DNA of 59,661 nucleotides from Coriobacteriaceae bacterium AM100-PB1-1D-6A (lineage in GTDB: Bacteria; Actinomycetota; Coriobacteriia; Coriobacteriales; Coriobacteriaceae): the NCBI GenBank assembly GCA_027660625.1, contig JAQDNC010000012.1, positions 1 through 59,661 on the forward strand, given 5' to 3'. A model generated the notes under the pieces. The model saw only the letters and a program-made list of their open reading frames with translations, was not told the DNA's origin and searched no databases. This document shows, piece after piece, positions 19,584 to 28,524 of the stretch. The translations under genes and the position numbers were made by a program. Position 1 is the stretch's first letter. Each line of letters begins with the position of its first letter.

Positions 19584-19812
19584 TCCACGGGGTATGCCGC
19601 AGAAGATCCAACTTGCTCCAGCGTGCCGTACGCCAGTCCTCCCCTTCCGGCGAGTGCCGACATTTCCCCAGATAAAACCGACCAAAATAAACCTGTCCCT
19701 TTTTGGCAGGTTTCGGGGTGACAAGGGCTTGCACTTTAGCGTGCGACAGCGGATAATGCCGAACACTCGACAATACGCTTATTGTTCTTTCTATAGATTG
19801 AGGAGGCCCCGC

Positions 19813-20844
19813 ATGGCCATGGATTTCAAACGCAGGCTGCCGATCCCCATGGAGATCCGCGAGGAGATGCCGCTTTCCGCCGAGCTTACTGCCAAAAAGC
19901 AGGCATTTGACGCCGAGGTCGCCAAAGTCTTTACCGGCGAGGACGCGCGCAAGGTACTCATCATCGGCCCGTGCTCTGCCGACCGCGAAGATTCGGTGCT
20001 TGAGTACATGAACCGGCTGGCCAAGGTCGCCGAAGAGGTCAAGGACAAGCTCATCATCATTCCGCGCGTCTACACCAACAAGCCGCGCACCAAAGGCACC
20101 GGCTACAAGGGTCTGCTGCACAACCCCGACCCCGAGGCGCCCGATGACCTGCTCGAAGGCGTTAAGGCCATTCGCCACATGCACCTGCGCGTCATCGAGG
20201 AGACCGGTTTCTTTACCGCCGACGAGATGCTCTACCCGTCCAACTACCAGTACCTCGTCGACCTGCTGAGCTACGTCGCCGTAGGCGCCCGCTCGGTCGA
20301 AAACCAGGAGCATCGCTTAGTATCGAGCGGCATTTCGGTGCCTGTGGGCATGAAGAACCCCACCGCCGGTTCCACCACCGTCATGCTCAACTCCATCTAC
20401 GCCGCCCAGGCACATCAGAGCTTTATCTTCCGCAACTGGGAGGTTGAATGCGACGGCAATCCGCTCGCACACGCCGTCATGCGTGGCTACATCGGTCTCG
20501 ACGGTCGTACCTACCCCAATTACCACTACGAGCACCTGGAGCGCCTGGCCGAGCGCTATACCGAGCATGCCGGCTATGCCAACCCGGCAGCGGTCATCGA
20601 CTGCAACCACGACAACTCGGGCAAACGTCCGCTGGAGCAGTATCGTATTTGCAAGGAGGTGCTCGACAGCTGCCGCCGCAATGAGTCCATCTCTAAGCTA
20701 GTCAAGGGCTTTATGATCGAGTCCTACCTGGAGGACGGCAATCAGCCGGTCGACGGCGGCGTCTTTGGCAAGTCGATCACCGACCCGTGCCTGGGCTGGG
20801 AAAAGACCGACTACCTCATCCACGAAATCGCGGAGCGGGTGTAG
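19813..20844 (+). CDS. 3-deoxy-7-phosphoheptulonate (DAHP) synthase, type I
   Basis: A 343-residue enzyme that joins phosphoenolpyruvate and erythrose-4-phosphate, the first step of the shikimate pathway. IIGPCSADREDSVLEY, RVYTNKPRTKGTGYKGLLHNPD, GARSVENQEHR and GMKNPTAGS are the AroF/G/H-type active-site blocks, and DCNHDNSGK carries a metal ligand. ATG 19813 follows an AGGAGG ribosome binding site; the open frame runs back to 19594 but that part is non-coding in character and enters the MITE-like region. It is monocistronic with a hairpin starting one base before the end of its stop codon. Which aromatic amino acid inhibits it cannot be told. Confidence 0.93.
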   Translation: MAMDFKRRLPIPMEIREEMPLSAELTAKKQAFDAEVAKVFTGEDARKVLIIGPCSADREDSVLEYMNRLAKVAEEVKDKLIIIPRVYTNKPRTKGTGYKGLLHNPDPEAPDDLLEGVKAIRHMHLRVIEETGFFTADEMLYPSNYQYLVDLLSYVAVGARSVENQEHRLVSSGISVPVGMKNPTAGSTTVMLNSIYAAQAHQSFIFRNWEVECDGNPLAHAVMRGYIGLDGRTYPNYHYEHLERLAERYTEHAGYANPAAVIDCNHDNSGKRPLEQYRICKEVLDSCRRNESISKLVKGFMIESYLEDGNQPVDGGVFGKSITDPCLGWEKTDYLIHEIAERV

Positions 20845-20873
20845 GTTACGGCGTTTTACCAAACGCCGTAACC
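20844..20873 (+). terminator. Hairpin abutting the stop of the DAHP synthase gene
   Basis: GGTTACGGCGTTT and AAACGCCGTAACC form a 13-bp perfect stem with a four-base loop, beginning in the stop codon. A nearly identical sequence abuts the stop codon of lacC (about 34400-34417). It looks like the edge of a repeated element which also serves as a terminator. Confidence 0.6.
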
Positions 20874-21137
20874 GGCCGACGCTGCGCGGGTCGCATTTGA
20901 ACAATCTGACGTTCAACTTCAAGGGCGCGACCAGAAGGTCAGCGCCCTTTCGTTTCACGTCACCTTGTCTCAAATGCGACCCGCTCGCTGTCCGTCCTCT
21001 AACCGCGGCGTTGTCTTGCTCCGGATGTAGCAGTTAGGGACGCTCCTTTTCTGCCGGCAGTTTGGGACACTCCTTGGGTAGTCGTTGGGGACATTCTTGT
21101 TTGACTAGTCGTTTAAGAACGTCCCCAACGACTATCA
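20874..21137 (+). repeat. Dispersed repeat, copy 1 (inverted relative to 34102-34417)
   Basis: This stretch and the reverse complement of about 34102-34360 share long blocks: GACGCTGCGCGGG, a 95-base imperfect palindrome from GGGTCGCATTTGA to TCAAATGCGACCC, CTCGCTGTCCGTCCTCTA, GTTGTCTTGCTCCGGATG, and a terminal hairpin around GTTGGGGACATTCTT/AAGAACGTCCCCAAC. The copies are about 13 kb apart and in opposite orientation, each directly after a gene's stop codon. No protein is encoded. With element C below, it fills most of the 752-base gap before the permease gene. Confidence 0.7.
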
Positions 21138-21375
21138 CTCTGTCAAACATGCCCTCGGGTCGCACGTTTCCCTTCGAATCGATCATACAAGCCCCCCAAT
21201 CTGTTCGGTTTCCCCAGATTGTGAGCCCGCATACCCAAGCCGCACGGCCCGCCGTTCAGCTGAAACCACCTACCAAAAAGGGACAGGTTAATTTGGGCAG
21301 CTTTTATCTGGGCAAACGTCCAAACCGCCGCAAGGGAGCTGCCTTCCCTCGTGGCGGTCTTCTAGCAGAAAAACA

Positions 21376-21494
21376 AAGTGAGTAGGCTTTTTGCAGAAGG
21401 CCAAGCACGCCCTAAAACGCCACAGCTCTGACCTGCGGTTTCATCGATCATTTGTCGCAATGTGCTCGGCAGGTTCAAAAAAGTCTACTCACTT
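21376..21494. repeat. 119-bp palindromic element with central CCTGCGGTTT
   Basis: AAGTGAGTAG (21376-21385) and CTACTCACTT (21485-21494), with adjoining T-rich and A-rich tracts, form terminal inverted repeats. The interior contains CTGACCTGCGGTTTCAT and TGCTCGGC, strings also found in, or close to those in, the 152-bp element at 51035, although the outer arms differ. It lies downstream of the minus-strand permease gene's 3' end. Confidence 0.5.
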
Positions 21495-21596
21495 GTATCT
21501 GAGACGCACCAGATTGGCAAAAACCGCCGCGAAAGGGTCCCTGGTCCCTTCGCGGCGGTCATACGCCTCTGATTTTGCGACGATTTTGCCCGCTTG

Positions 21597-23849
21597 TTAC
21601 TCGCTGTAACGGGTGGCGATGGCAGCTTGTACCATGCCGGTGCTCATGAGATAGGTCACCAGGAAGTAGCCACCATAGGCTGCCAGGAAGATTGCACAGG
21701 TGAGGCCCACGGTGCCGCCGATGCTCATATTTCCGAAAATGCTCACCAGCTCGATGATCACCTTAAGTGCCACAAAGGAGTGTGCCAGGCCCACTGCCAG
21801 CGGGAACAGGAAGAATACCGCTTGCTGCGCCATCACCGAATGGCGAATCTGGCGGTCGTCGCAGCCGATCTGTGCCAGCACACGATAGCTGCGGCTGCCG
21901 TCGGCCACGTTGGAGAGTTGCTGGATCGACAGAATCGCCGCGCATGCAACGACCAATACAAAGCCGATGTAGATGGCTAGGTAGCTAATAAGACCGTTCA
22001 TTTGCGCTGCTTGCACGTACATCTCGGAGCGTGTGATGAAGGTTCCCCACGACCCCGGCTCCTTGCCGTCAACGAGCAGATTGTCGAGCACAGTGTATTT
22101 AATACTCTCGTCTGCCTCGGTCGTATCCATCCCCTGTTTGTAGTTAACGAGCAGGCTACTGGAATACGGCTGCAGATTAAGTTGGGACAACAGCTCGTCG
22201 GCAACGACGACGGTACCCGGATTACTGCCCATCGCCGAGTTGGCGATGGCCGCCGTATCTTCGTCCGACTTATCGGCTGCGGGCTTGAGTGTATGCCCGC
22301 CCAAGGTGAGGGTATGGCCGTCGGCCATGTATTTGGTGTACAGGTCGACCAGCTCGCCGCCCATATCACACGTGAGCAGATATTGGTCGTGACCGATGTG
22401 CACCGGCTCCTCGCCCATCATCTGGCGCAGTTTGTTGTACTGGCTCGCCGGCGTCACAAACAGACCCATCGCATCGGCATTGCTACCCCCGAACGCCTTG
22501 GGAAGCTTTTCGCCCATGATCTTGCACATCTCACTTGGGGTCACCGAAGGATTCGAGCCGCCAACCGGGTAACTCAGATACGAATCGATCTGCACATGCT
22601 CACCGGCAATATCGGCGATATTGACCTTCTTGCTGGTCTCGTCGTTGTTGTCCGCCGACTTGCCCTTAATGCCGTCCGCAACGTTATCGGAATCGATACG
22701 ATCGCCGTGCCATGGATCGCCGTGCCATGCGGGGTACAAATCGACCGTTGTATCGGCCAGCACCATGCGATCGGCTTCAGACGGATTGATGTACTCTTTG
22801 TAGTAGTCAAGCGTATCGGGCGTGTAATAGACATACGTCTGAGACACGTCAACAGGGTTATAGCGCTCCAGGTTCTCGTTCATCACGTTGGCAATCGACA
22901 TACCGCACGTCACCGAGGTGATGGCCAAAAACAGGAGCATCGCGATGACGCCCATCGAAAAGCACACCGTGTTGACCTTGGCCGCAAGCTGGCGCACGGT
23001 AAACATGTTGAGGCCGCGCCAATACACGCCGCGCAGGCTCTGCAGCAGCTTGATGAGCATGCCTGAGAGTCCCCAGAACAGGGCAAAGGTGCCCACGGTA
23101 ACCATAGCGGTCGTAATACCAAACTGGTTCATGGCCTCTTGCAGCTTGCTGTCCGTCGCGGTTAGCGGGAACCCATCACGTAGCAGACGGTAATAGGCCA
23201 CGCCCACAAGCGCCACGCCCACGGCAAAGATGGCAATCGCAATCCAGGGGTTGCGTGTCTTGATGCTCTCGTTGCGACGCTCGGCACCCATAAGCTCGAT
23301 AAGTTTGGTACGACGCACGGCGCGAAGGTTCAGCAGTAGCGTGAGCACAAACATCACGAGCATGCAGACAAGGGTCAGGTTGAACGCATGCACCGAGAAA
23401 AAGAAGTGGAAATTGGCGATCTGCGTCTTAAAGAGCGAGGCCGTAAAGAACGTCATGAGCTGGGAGAGTCCCACACCCAGCACAATGCCGGCGACAAAGG
23501 CGCCGACCGAGACAATCACCGTCTCGAGTGCCATGATCGTGGCGACGCGCCCGCGCCCCATGCCGAGCACCTGGTACAGGCCAAACTCCTTCTTGCGGCG
23601 TTTCATGATGAAGTTATTGGCATACACCATTAAAAAGGCCATGACACCGGCCAAAAAGTACGTCAGGTCGCCGAGCATGCTGCCCATTACCTGCGCCAAG
23701 CCTTTTTCATCGATTCCGGCGATGTCGACCTGCATCGAGATGGTGTTAAAGGCATAGAAGACCGTGACACCCAGGGTGAGCGTCAAAAGGTAGACGAGGT
23801 AGTCGCGGCCGGCGCGGCGGACGTTGCCCCAAGCGAGTTTACAGAGCAT
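21597..23849 (-). CDS. FtsX/BceB-like ABC transporter permease
   Basis: A permease of 750 residues with about ten membrane segments: one near the N-terminus, a first FtsX block of three to four, a large extracytoplasmic region (about 330-610) and a C-terminal FtsX block. This layout is that of the BceB/MacB-like families that sense or remove peptide antibiotics. ATG 23849 has a GAGGG ribosome binding site and overlaps the stop of the ATPase gene by 11 bases; a GTG at 23861 is less likely. No histidine kinase or response regulator lies alongside, which would be expected for a true Bce module. The substrate is unknown. Confidence 0.85.
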   Translation of the reverse strand: MLCKLAWGNVRRAGRDYLVYLLTLTLGVTVFYAFNTISMQVDIAGIDEKGLAQVMGSMLGDLTYFLAGVMAFLMVYANNFIMKRRKKEFGLYQVLGMGRGRVATIMALETVIVSVGAFVAGIVLGVGLSQLMTFFTASLFKTQIANFHFFFSVHAFNLTLVCMLVMFVLTLLLNLRAVRRTKLIELMGAERRNESIKTRNPWIAIAIFAVGVALVGVAYYRLLRDGFPLTATDSKLQEAMNQFGITTAMVTVGTFALFWGLSGMLIKLLQSLRGVYWRGLNMFTVRQLAAKVNTVCFSMGVIAMLLFLAITSVTCGMSIANVMNENLERYNPVDVSQTYVYYTPDTLDYYKEYINPSEADRMVLADTTVDLYPAWHGDPWHGDRIDSDNVADGIKGKSADNNDETSKKVNIADIAGEHVQIDSYLSYPVGGSNPSVTPSEMCKIMGEKLPKAFGGSNADAMGLFVTPASQYNKLRQMMGEEPVHIGHDQYLLTCDMGGELVDLYTKYMADGHTLTLGGHTLKPAADKSDEDTAAIANSAMGSNPGTVVVADELLSQLNLQPYSSSLLVNYKQGMDTTEADESIKYTVLDNLLVDGKEPGSWGTFITRSEMYVQAAQMNGLISYLAIYIGFVLVVACAAILSIQQLSNVADGSRSYRVLAQIGCDDRQIRHSVMAQQAVFFLFPLAVGLAHSFVALKVIIELVSIFGNMSIGGTVGLTCAIFLAAYGGYFLVTYLMSTGMVQAAIATRYSE

Positions 23850-24624
23850 CGGAGCCCTCACCGCCCATCATGGCAACGACCTCCATAATGCGGTCGAAGA
23901 ACTCGCGACGGTCGGTGTCGCCGCGGCGCAGCTCGGTGAAGATCTTGCCGTCGCGAATAAACAGCACGCGGCTCGTGTAGCTGGCGGCAAAGCTGTCGTG
24001 CGTGACCATGAGCACGGTGGCGCGTAGGCGGCGATTGAGGGCCTCCAGGCTCTCAAGCAGCAGGCGAGCGCTCTTGGAATCGAGGGCGCCGGTGGGCTCG
24101 TCGGCCATGATCATGGTGGGATCGGTGACGAGCGCGCGAGCCGCGGCAACGCGCTGCTGCTGACCGCCGGACATCTGGTAGGGATACTTGTCGAGCACCT
24201 GGCTGATGGACAGGCGCGCTGCCACATCCTGCACGCGGGTCGAGATCTCTGCCGAGTTTGTGCGGGCGATGGTGAGCGGCAGGGCGATGTTCTCGCGTGC
24301 CGTGAGTGTATCGAGCAGGTTGGAGTCCTGGAAGATAAAGCCGAGCTCCTCGCGGCGGAACTGCGAGAGCTTGGCCTGCTTCATGCGCGTAACGTCCTGC
24401 CCGTTGATGCGAATGGTGCCGCTCGTGGCGCTATCGATGGTCGACACGCAGTTGAGCAGCGTCGACTTGCCCGAGCCCGAAGCGCCCATGATGCCAACAA
24501 ATTCGCCGCGGTTGACGGTAAAACTGACGTCGTTGAGCGCGCGGGTCACGTTGCCCAGCGCTCCATATACCTTTTCGAGATGCGCGACCTCCAGTACCGG
24601 GGTCGCCATGTGCGTGGTTTGCAT
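23839..24624 (-). CDS. ABC transporter ATP-binding protein (BceA/LolD-like)
   Basis: A 261-residue ATPase with Walker A GASGSGKSTLLN, Q-loop GFIFQDSNLLD, signature MSGGQQQRVAAARAL, Walker B IMADEPTGALD and switch VTHD, all intact. It belongs to the MacB/LolD/BceA group that pairs with FtsX-type permeases, and the permease follows with an 11-base overlap. ATG 24624 has an AAAGGA ribosome binding site. It diverges from the MutT-Vsr gene, with both promoters in the 148 bases between. Confidence 0.92.
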   Translation of the reverse strand: MQTTHMATPVLEVAHLEKVYGALGNVTRALNDVSFTVNRGEFVGIMGASGSGKSTLLNCVSTIDSATSGTIRINGQDVTRMKQAKLSQFRREELGFIFQDSNLLDTLTARENIALPLTIARTNSAEISTRVQDVAARLSISQVLDKYPYQMSGGQQQRVAAARALVTDPTMIMADEPTGALDSKSARLLLESLEALNRRLRATVLMVTHDSFAASYTSRVLFIRDGKIFTELRRGDTDRREFFDRIMEVVAMMGGEGSDAL

Positions 24625-24772
24625 ACCGAGTCCTTTCTTGCAATTAGTCTACGGCATCTATAGTCGCAAGAAGACGAGTCGGCTACCATCGATATGGCTT
24701 ACGCTTGCCTTACCGTTGTGTAAGGCACGGGTAGCTAGCCTGCCACGTCTTGATATTGAGAGAGGACTCCTG

Positions 24773-25762
24773 TTGAAGACTGTTCATGTTGCCGTTGGGA
24801 TCATCCGCAAGGAAGGATCTGACGAGCTGCTTGCCGTGCAGCGCGGCTATGGCGACATGCAGGGACTTTGGGAGTTCCCCGGTGGCAAGCTCATGCGCGG
24901 CGAGACGCCCGAGGACGCCGTACGCCGCGAGCTCATGGAAGAGCTGCAGGTCAAAGTCACCAACCTGCGTGATTTCTATACCGTTGAGTACGACTACCCC
25001 GATTTCCATCTCTCCATGGAGTGCTACTACTGCTCGCTGGCCAAAGAGTCTGGCGAGCCCCAGAAGCATGACCGTCAGCTTGATATCCGCTGGATTCCGC
25101 GCACCTCGCTTGCCACCGTTGAGTGGATGCCCGCCGACAAAGGGCTTATCGATGCTCTGATTGAGTTGAAGGAAGATCGGCTTGAGGCCAACGGCACTGC
25201 CAACAACGCCGAGGCCACCGCGACCGACGAGCCCGCCACCAAACCCAAGCGCGCACCTAAGCGCCGCAGCAAGAAGCGTCCCAAGCCCGGCCTGCTCGAC
25301 GGCATCGATACCTCGGACCTCTCCGCTGACGAGCGCGAACTGGTCCGCCGTCGCGCCGCCATCAAAAAGTCCATGAAGGGCAACAAGCGTGCGAACACCA
25401 AACCCGAGCTGCTCGTTCGCCAGCGCCTGCGGGCAGCGGGCCTTACGGGTTATCGCTTGGAATGGAAGGTTCCCGGTAAGCCCGACATCGCCTTTCCCGG
25501 GCGCAAGATCGCCATCTTCGTCAACGGCTGCTTTTGGCACCGCTGCCCCAAGTGCAACCCTAGCCAGCCCAAGCGCAATGTTGAATTTTGGGAGGCAAAG
25601 TTTCGCCGCAACGTCGAGCGCGACCGCGCTGCCATCGACGCGCTTACCCAAATGGGCTGGACGCCCATCACCGTCTGGGAATGTGAGCTCAAGAAAGACC
25701 GCATCGATACCACCATGGAAAAGGTCATCGAGCAGGTGCGCGCCGCAGAGCCGCAGCGCTAG
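24773..25762 (+). CDS. MutT (Nudix hydrolase)-Vsr endonuclease fusion
   Basis: A 329-residue bifunctional protein. Residues 1-130 form a MutT-type Nudix domain with the complete box from G38 to V60 (GX5EX7REUXEE), expected to hydrolyse oxidised nucleotides such as 8-oxo-dGTP. A basic linker (about 150-205) leads to a Vsr domain (about 206-310) with NTKPELLVRQRLR, PGKPDIAFP (catalytic aspartate D238), FVNGCFWHRCPKC (H256, zinc cysteines) and VWECELKK. Vsr nicks at T:G mismatches. The start is TTG 24773 behind AGAGGA; the first ATG lies inside the Nudix domain. The frame is open to 24188 but that part overlaps the ABC gene. No dcm-type methylase is present. Confidence 0.88.
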   Translation: MKTVHVAVGIIRKEGSDELLAVQRGYGDMQGLWEFPGGKLMRGETPEDAVRRELMEELQVKVTNLRDFYTVEYDYPDFHLSMECYYCSLAKESGEPQKHDRQLDIRWIPRTSLATVEWMPADKGLIDALIELKEDRLEANGTANNAEATATDEPATKPKRAPKRRSKKRPKPGLLDGIDTSDLSADERELVRRRAAIKKSMKGNKRANTKPELLVRQRLRAAGLTGYRLEWKVPGKPDIAFPGRKIAIFVNGCFWHRCPKCNPSQPKRNVEFWEAKFRRNVERDRAAIDALTQMGWTPITVWECELKKDRIDTTMEKVIEQVRAAEPQR

Positions 25763-26017
25763 GAACGAGCCATCCACACGCCCCACACAGGCGAGCCACA
25801 TCCGCGCCACAAACCTTAGAAAGCCCTTAAGCTCAAAACCTTTCAAGAGTGTTACTCGATACCTCTGACCTGCGGTTTCATGGTTACATCAAACCCGATT
25901 AAGCCTTTCTTTAGCGCTTTCTTATCTGCACTCGCGGCATAATACTGCCAGCGCACGGGACCTAGCAGCACACCCCGAGCGCAATCTTTTGGTGGACATC
26001 GAGGAGGCCGCATAAGC
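25763..26017. other. Intergenic region after the MutT-Vsr gene
   Basis: No gene is supported. CTGACCTGCGGTTTCATGG near 25864 repeats the core string of the palindromic element at 21376-21494, but clear terminal arms could not be identified here, so it may be a degenerate copy. Confidence 0.35.
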
Positions 26018-26227
26018 ATGCATTCTTCCAATAACGCAGCACAGCAGCCATCCCTAACATATGCAAACCTTTTCTCCTTCCCCCCGACACAGAGAAACGG
26101 CCTCCTCGACTCCCCCACCACAAAAACCAAACGCTCAACCGACCAGGAACTCAACCTGCGAGCATCCTTCGAAAAGCTCCAAGCATCCCTAAACAAGTCA
26201 TTCCCCAACCAAGCCCGGGCATACTAA
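26018..26227 (+). CDS. Small hypothetical protein
   Basis: A 69-residue frame beginning MHSSNNAAQQPS, with an AGGAGG sequence ten bases upstream of ATG 26018. It is rich in Ser, Asn, Thr and Gln, has no membrane segment, no cysteine and no motif I recognise; the C-terminal half (LRASFEKLQASLNKSF) could form an amphipathic helix. It is preceded by a repeat remnant and followed by a long palindrome. The good ribosome binding site is the only strong support; it may be spurious. Confidence 0.3.
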   Translation: MHSSNNAAQQPSLTYANLFSFPPTQRNGLLDSPTTKTKRSTDQELNLRASFEKLQASLNKSFPNQARAY

Positions 26228-26296
26228 CCCCTCATCAACAAAGCGCCCCTCGCGCACCACCCATTTCCGCCCCAACGCCACAAGGGCGATCGAGCA

Positions 26297-26441
26297 GGGC
26301 CGTCCGGAAACGGAAAAGGGCCTATCTCTCAGAACATTCCGCAGGACGGAGGAAGCCCCGCAGCGCGTAGCGCGCAGCGGGGCTTCCGACATGTCCGAGG
26401 ACGTTCTGAGAGATAGGCCCTTTTCCGTTTCCGGACGGCCC
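26297..26441. repeat. 145-bp palindrome with 39-bp perfect arms and conserved internal loop
   Basis: Arms 26297-26335 and 26403-26441 are perfect reverse complements over 39 bases. Inside lie ATTCCGCAGGACG and ATGTCCGAGGACGTT, both identical to the strings in the palindrome at 11465-11613, then a second stem (GGAAGCCCCGC and GCGGGGCTTCC) with a GC-rich loop. It starts about 25 bases after the stop of the minus-strand aldolase gene. Conserved interior with unrelated arms suggests a folded RNA or DNA element under selection for structure. Confidence 0.8.
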
Positions 26442-26465
26442 GGTGGAATCAGAGTACCCTTGCTG

Positions 26466-27323
26466 TTACTCTGCTTTGCCCACAGAGTTGAGGTTGGTCA
26501 TGCGAATCTTAACCAGCTCGGTGATCTCACGCATGCCCTCCTTGGCCGGCTTCTTGGGATCGAAGCAGGCAGGGTTCTCGGCCATGTAGGCCATGAAGCC
26601 CTTGGTATAGGCCTGACGCAGCTCGGTGGCGTAGTTAACCTTGCAGATGCCGTTCTTCACAGCCTCGGCAACCTGCTCATCGGGCACACCGGAGGTGCCG
26701 TGCAGAACCAGCGGCACGTCGACGGCGTCGCGGATGGCCTTGACCACGGACTGCTCGATGTGCGGATCGCTCGTGTACACACCGTGGCTGGTGCCAACGC
26801 CAATTGCGAGGGAGGTGCAGCCGGTACGCTCGACGAACTCCTTGGCCTCGGCCGGATCGGTGTAGGGGCTCTCGCCCTCAACCGCGGGACCGTCGTCCTC
26901 CTTGCCGCCAACCTTGCCGAGCTCTGCCTCGACGGGCACGCCCATGGCGCGGCCAGCATCGGCGACGGACTTGGTCAGGGCGATGTTGTCCTCGAAGGAC
27001 TCGTGCGAACCGTCGATCATAACGGAGGTGTAGCCGGTGCGGAAAGCCTGCATGCAGCGGTCATAGCCATCGCCGTGATCGAGGTGCAGAGCGACGGGCA
27101 CGGAAGCGCGCTCGGCGGCAGCCTTGACCATGCCGTAGAAGTAGTCCAGACCAGCGGTCTTGATGGTGCCCGGGGTGGTCTGCATGATGACGGGGGACTT
27201 GGTCTCCTCGGCAGCGGCCAGAACGGCCATAACAAACTCGAGGTTCTCGACGTTGAACGCGCCGACGGCGTAGTGGCCGGCCTGAGCGTCCTTGAGCATC
27301 TTTTCGGTGGTAACAAGTGCCAT
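26466..27323 (-). CDS. Class II fructose/tagatose-bisphosphate aldolase
   Basis: A 285-residue zinc-dependent aldolase. HLDHGDG carries metal-binding histidine, MIDGSHESFEDN and VEAELGKVGGKEDD follow, then GVGTSHGVY and LVLHGTSGVPDEQ with further metal ligands. The length and the AELGKVGG block fit the GatY/KbaY/FbaA group. It could cleave fructose-1,6-bisphosphate in glycolysis, or tagatose-1,6-bisphosphate made by LacC; no lacD-type aldolase is present in the window, so both are open. ATG 27323 has a GGAGAGGAG ribosome binding site; the frame runs on to 27464 without one. It is divergent from a DeoR-type regulator gene. Confidence 0.9.
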   Translation of the reverse strand: MALVTTEKMLKDAQAGHYAVGAFNVENLEFVMAVLAAAEETKSPVIMQTTPGTIKTAGLDYFYGMVKAAAERASVPVALHLDHGDGYDRCMQAFRTGYTSVMIDGSHESFEDNIALTKSVADAGRAMGVPVEAELGKVGGKEDDGPAVEGESPYTDPAEAKEFVERTGCTSLAIGVGTSHGVYTSDPHIEQSVVKAIRDAVDVPLVLHGTSGVPDEQVAEAVKNGICKVNYATELRQAYTKGFMAYMAENPACFDPKKPAKEGMREITELVKIRMTNLNSVGKAE

Positions 27324-27657
27324 GAGCGTTTGCTCCTCTCCCTCGCCCGCATCTGGACATCGGGCGTAGTTGTTCACAAGGCGTTTTACCTTGCGTTTTG
27401 CTGCGCTCATTGTATGAAATTCAGCGGCTTTACACGCTCGAGATATTGAGCCCATGCAGGTCAATACAGTCGTTTTTGAAAAGTAAACGGAAGGAATTTG
27501 AGCCGAGTGGACATGTTCGATATTGAATTTTGGGCGTTCAGCGTCTTTTTTTTATAGAAAAGATAAGTAATCGAAAGGTGTTTTCTTACTCAAAAAGAAA
27601 ATGAACGAAAATAGACTCAACACAATTCCTACAAATTTAGCCGAGAATGGAGCAAAC

Positions 27658-28461
27658 ATGGCCCACGCAACAACCCGAGCTTTCGCCGATGAGCGTCGTT
27701 CCGCCATCATGGAAATGCTCGAACATAACGCCTCGGTGCAAGTGGCAGAAATCGCCCAGACCTTTGGCGTGTCCTCCGTTACCGCCCGCGCCGACCTGGA
27801 CGCGCTCGCCGAGTCCGGCAAGTTGCGCCGCACGCATGGTGGCGCCGTGTCTCTCCAGAAGCGACTGACCGTATCCACCCAGGATCGCCGCATCAACGTC
27901 AATGTCGCCGCCAAGCAGGCCATCGCGCAAAGCGCCATCGAGCTCGTCGGCAATGGCGACACGCTGCTTGTCGACTCGGGCACCACGGCGCTCGAGTTTG
28001 TCCGGCTCCTCGATCAGCGCGACGGCATCACCGTCATCACGGCCGACATTACCATCGCCGATTACATCGACGAGAGCATGCCCTCGGTCGATGTCGTCAT
28101 GCTGGGTGGGGCACTGCGCAAAGGTCATCGCTATCTGTACGGTCCACTTACCATGCAGGCGCTCCAAATGGTCCACGCCGACCTTGCCGTCATGTGCCCC
28201 GGCGCTTTTGTCCCCCGCTGCGGCTTTACGACCGACTTTCCGCAGATGGCCGAGACCAAAGCGGCTATGGTCGGCGCCGCCCGTCAAAGCGTCGCCCTCA
28301 TGGACGCCAGCAAGGTTAACGGACGTGGCATGTACCGCTTTGCCGAGCTGGCAGATGTCGACACCATCGTGATGGACCGTGACCCCGATCATGCCGTTGC
28401 CACCTCAATCGCCGAGATCGTCGACGACGCCCGCCCAAATCTCCTCATCGCTGACGCTTAA
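27658..28461 (+). CDS. DeoR/GlpR-family transcriptional regulator
   Basis: A 267-residue DeoR-type regulator. The N-terminal winged helix reads RRSAIMEMLEHNASVQVAE, VSSVTARADLDALAESGKL and RTHGGAV; the C-terminal DeoRC sensor begins near residue 75 with DSGTTALEF, a sugar-phosphate binding loop. The usual TIRRDL recognition helix is TARADL here. ATG 27658 has a GGAG ribosome binding site. The upstream ATG at 27601 lacks one. Being divergent from the class II aldolase gene, it may control it in response to a phosphorylated sugar. Confidence 0.88.
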   Translation: MAHATTRAFADERRSAIMEMLEHNASVQVAEIAQTFGVSSVTARADLDALAESGKLRRTHGGAVSLQKRLTVSTQDRRINVNVAAKQAIAQSAIELVGNGDTLLVDSGTTALEFVRLLDQRDGITVITADITIADYIDESMPSVDVVMLGGALRKGHRYLYGPLTMQALQMVHADLAVMCPGAFVPRCGFTTDFPQMAETKAAMVGAARQSVALMDASKVNGRGMYRFAELADVDTIVMDRDPDHAVATSIAEIVDDARPNLLIADA

Positions 28462-28466
28462 ACAAA

Positions 28467-28502
28467 AACCACCACAAAGGGCCTGTCCCCTTTGTGGTGG
28501 TT
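28467..28502. terminator. Shared terminator between convergent deoR and fprA
   Basis: AACCACCACAAAGGG and CCCTTTGTGGTGGTT form a 15-bp perfect stem over a six-base loop between the two convergent genes. A run of A before the stem gives a U-tract for the minus-strand fprA transcript. Confidence 0.8.
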
Positions 28503-28524
28503 GAACGTCAAAAGCGAAATATCG

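Noticed and set aside
21597..24624. Complete Bce-type peptide-antibiotic resistance module
   Set aside because: No adjacent histidine kinase or response regulator genes are present, so only an FtsX-type ABC pair is claimed.
24188..24772. N-terminal extension of the MutT-Vsr frame back to 24188
   Set aside because: It overlaps the ABC ATPase gene on the other strand and is serine-rich shadow sequence; TTG 24773 with AGAGGA starts exactly at the Nudix domain.
25852..26208. 118-residue minus-strand frame opposite the small ORF at 26018
   Set aside because: It has no good ribosome binding site and includes the repeat core near 25864; composition looks non-coding.
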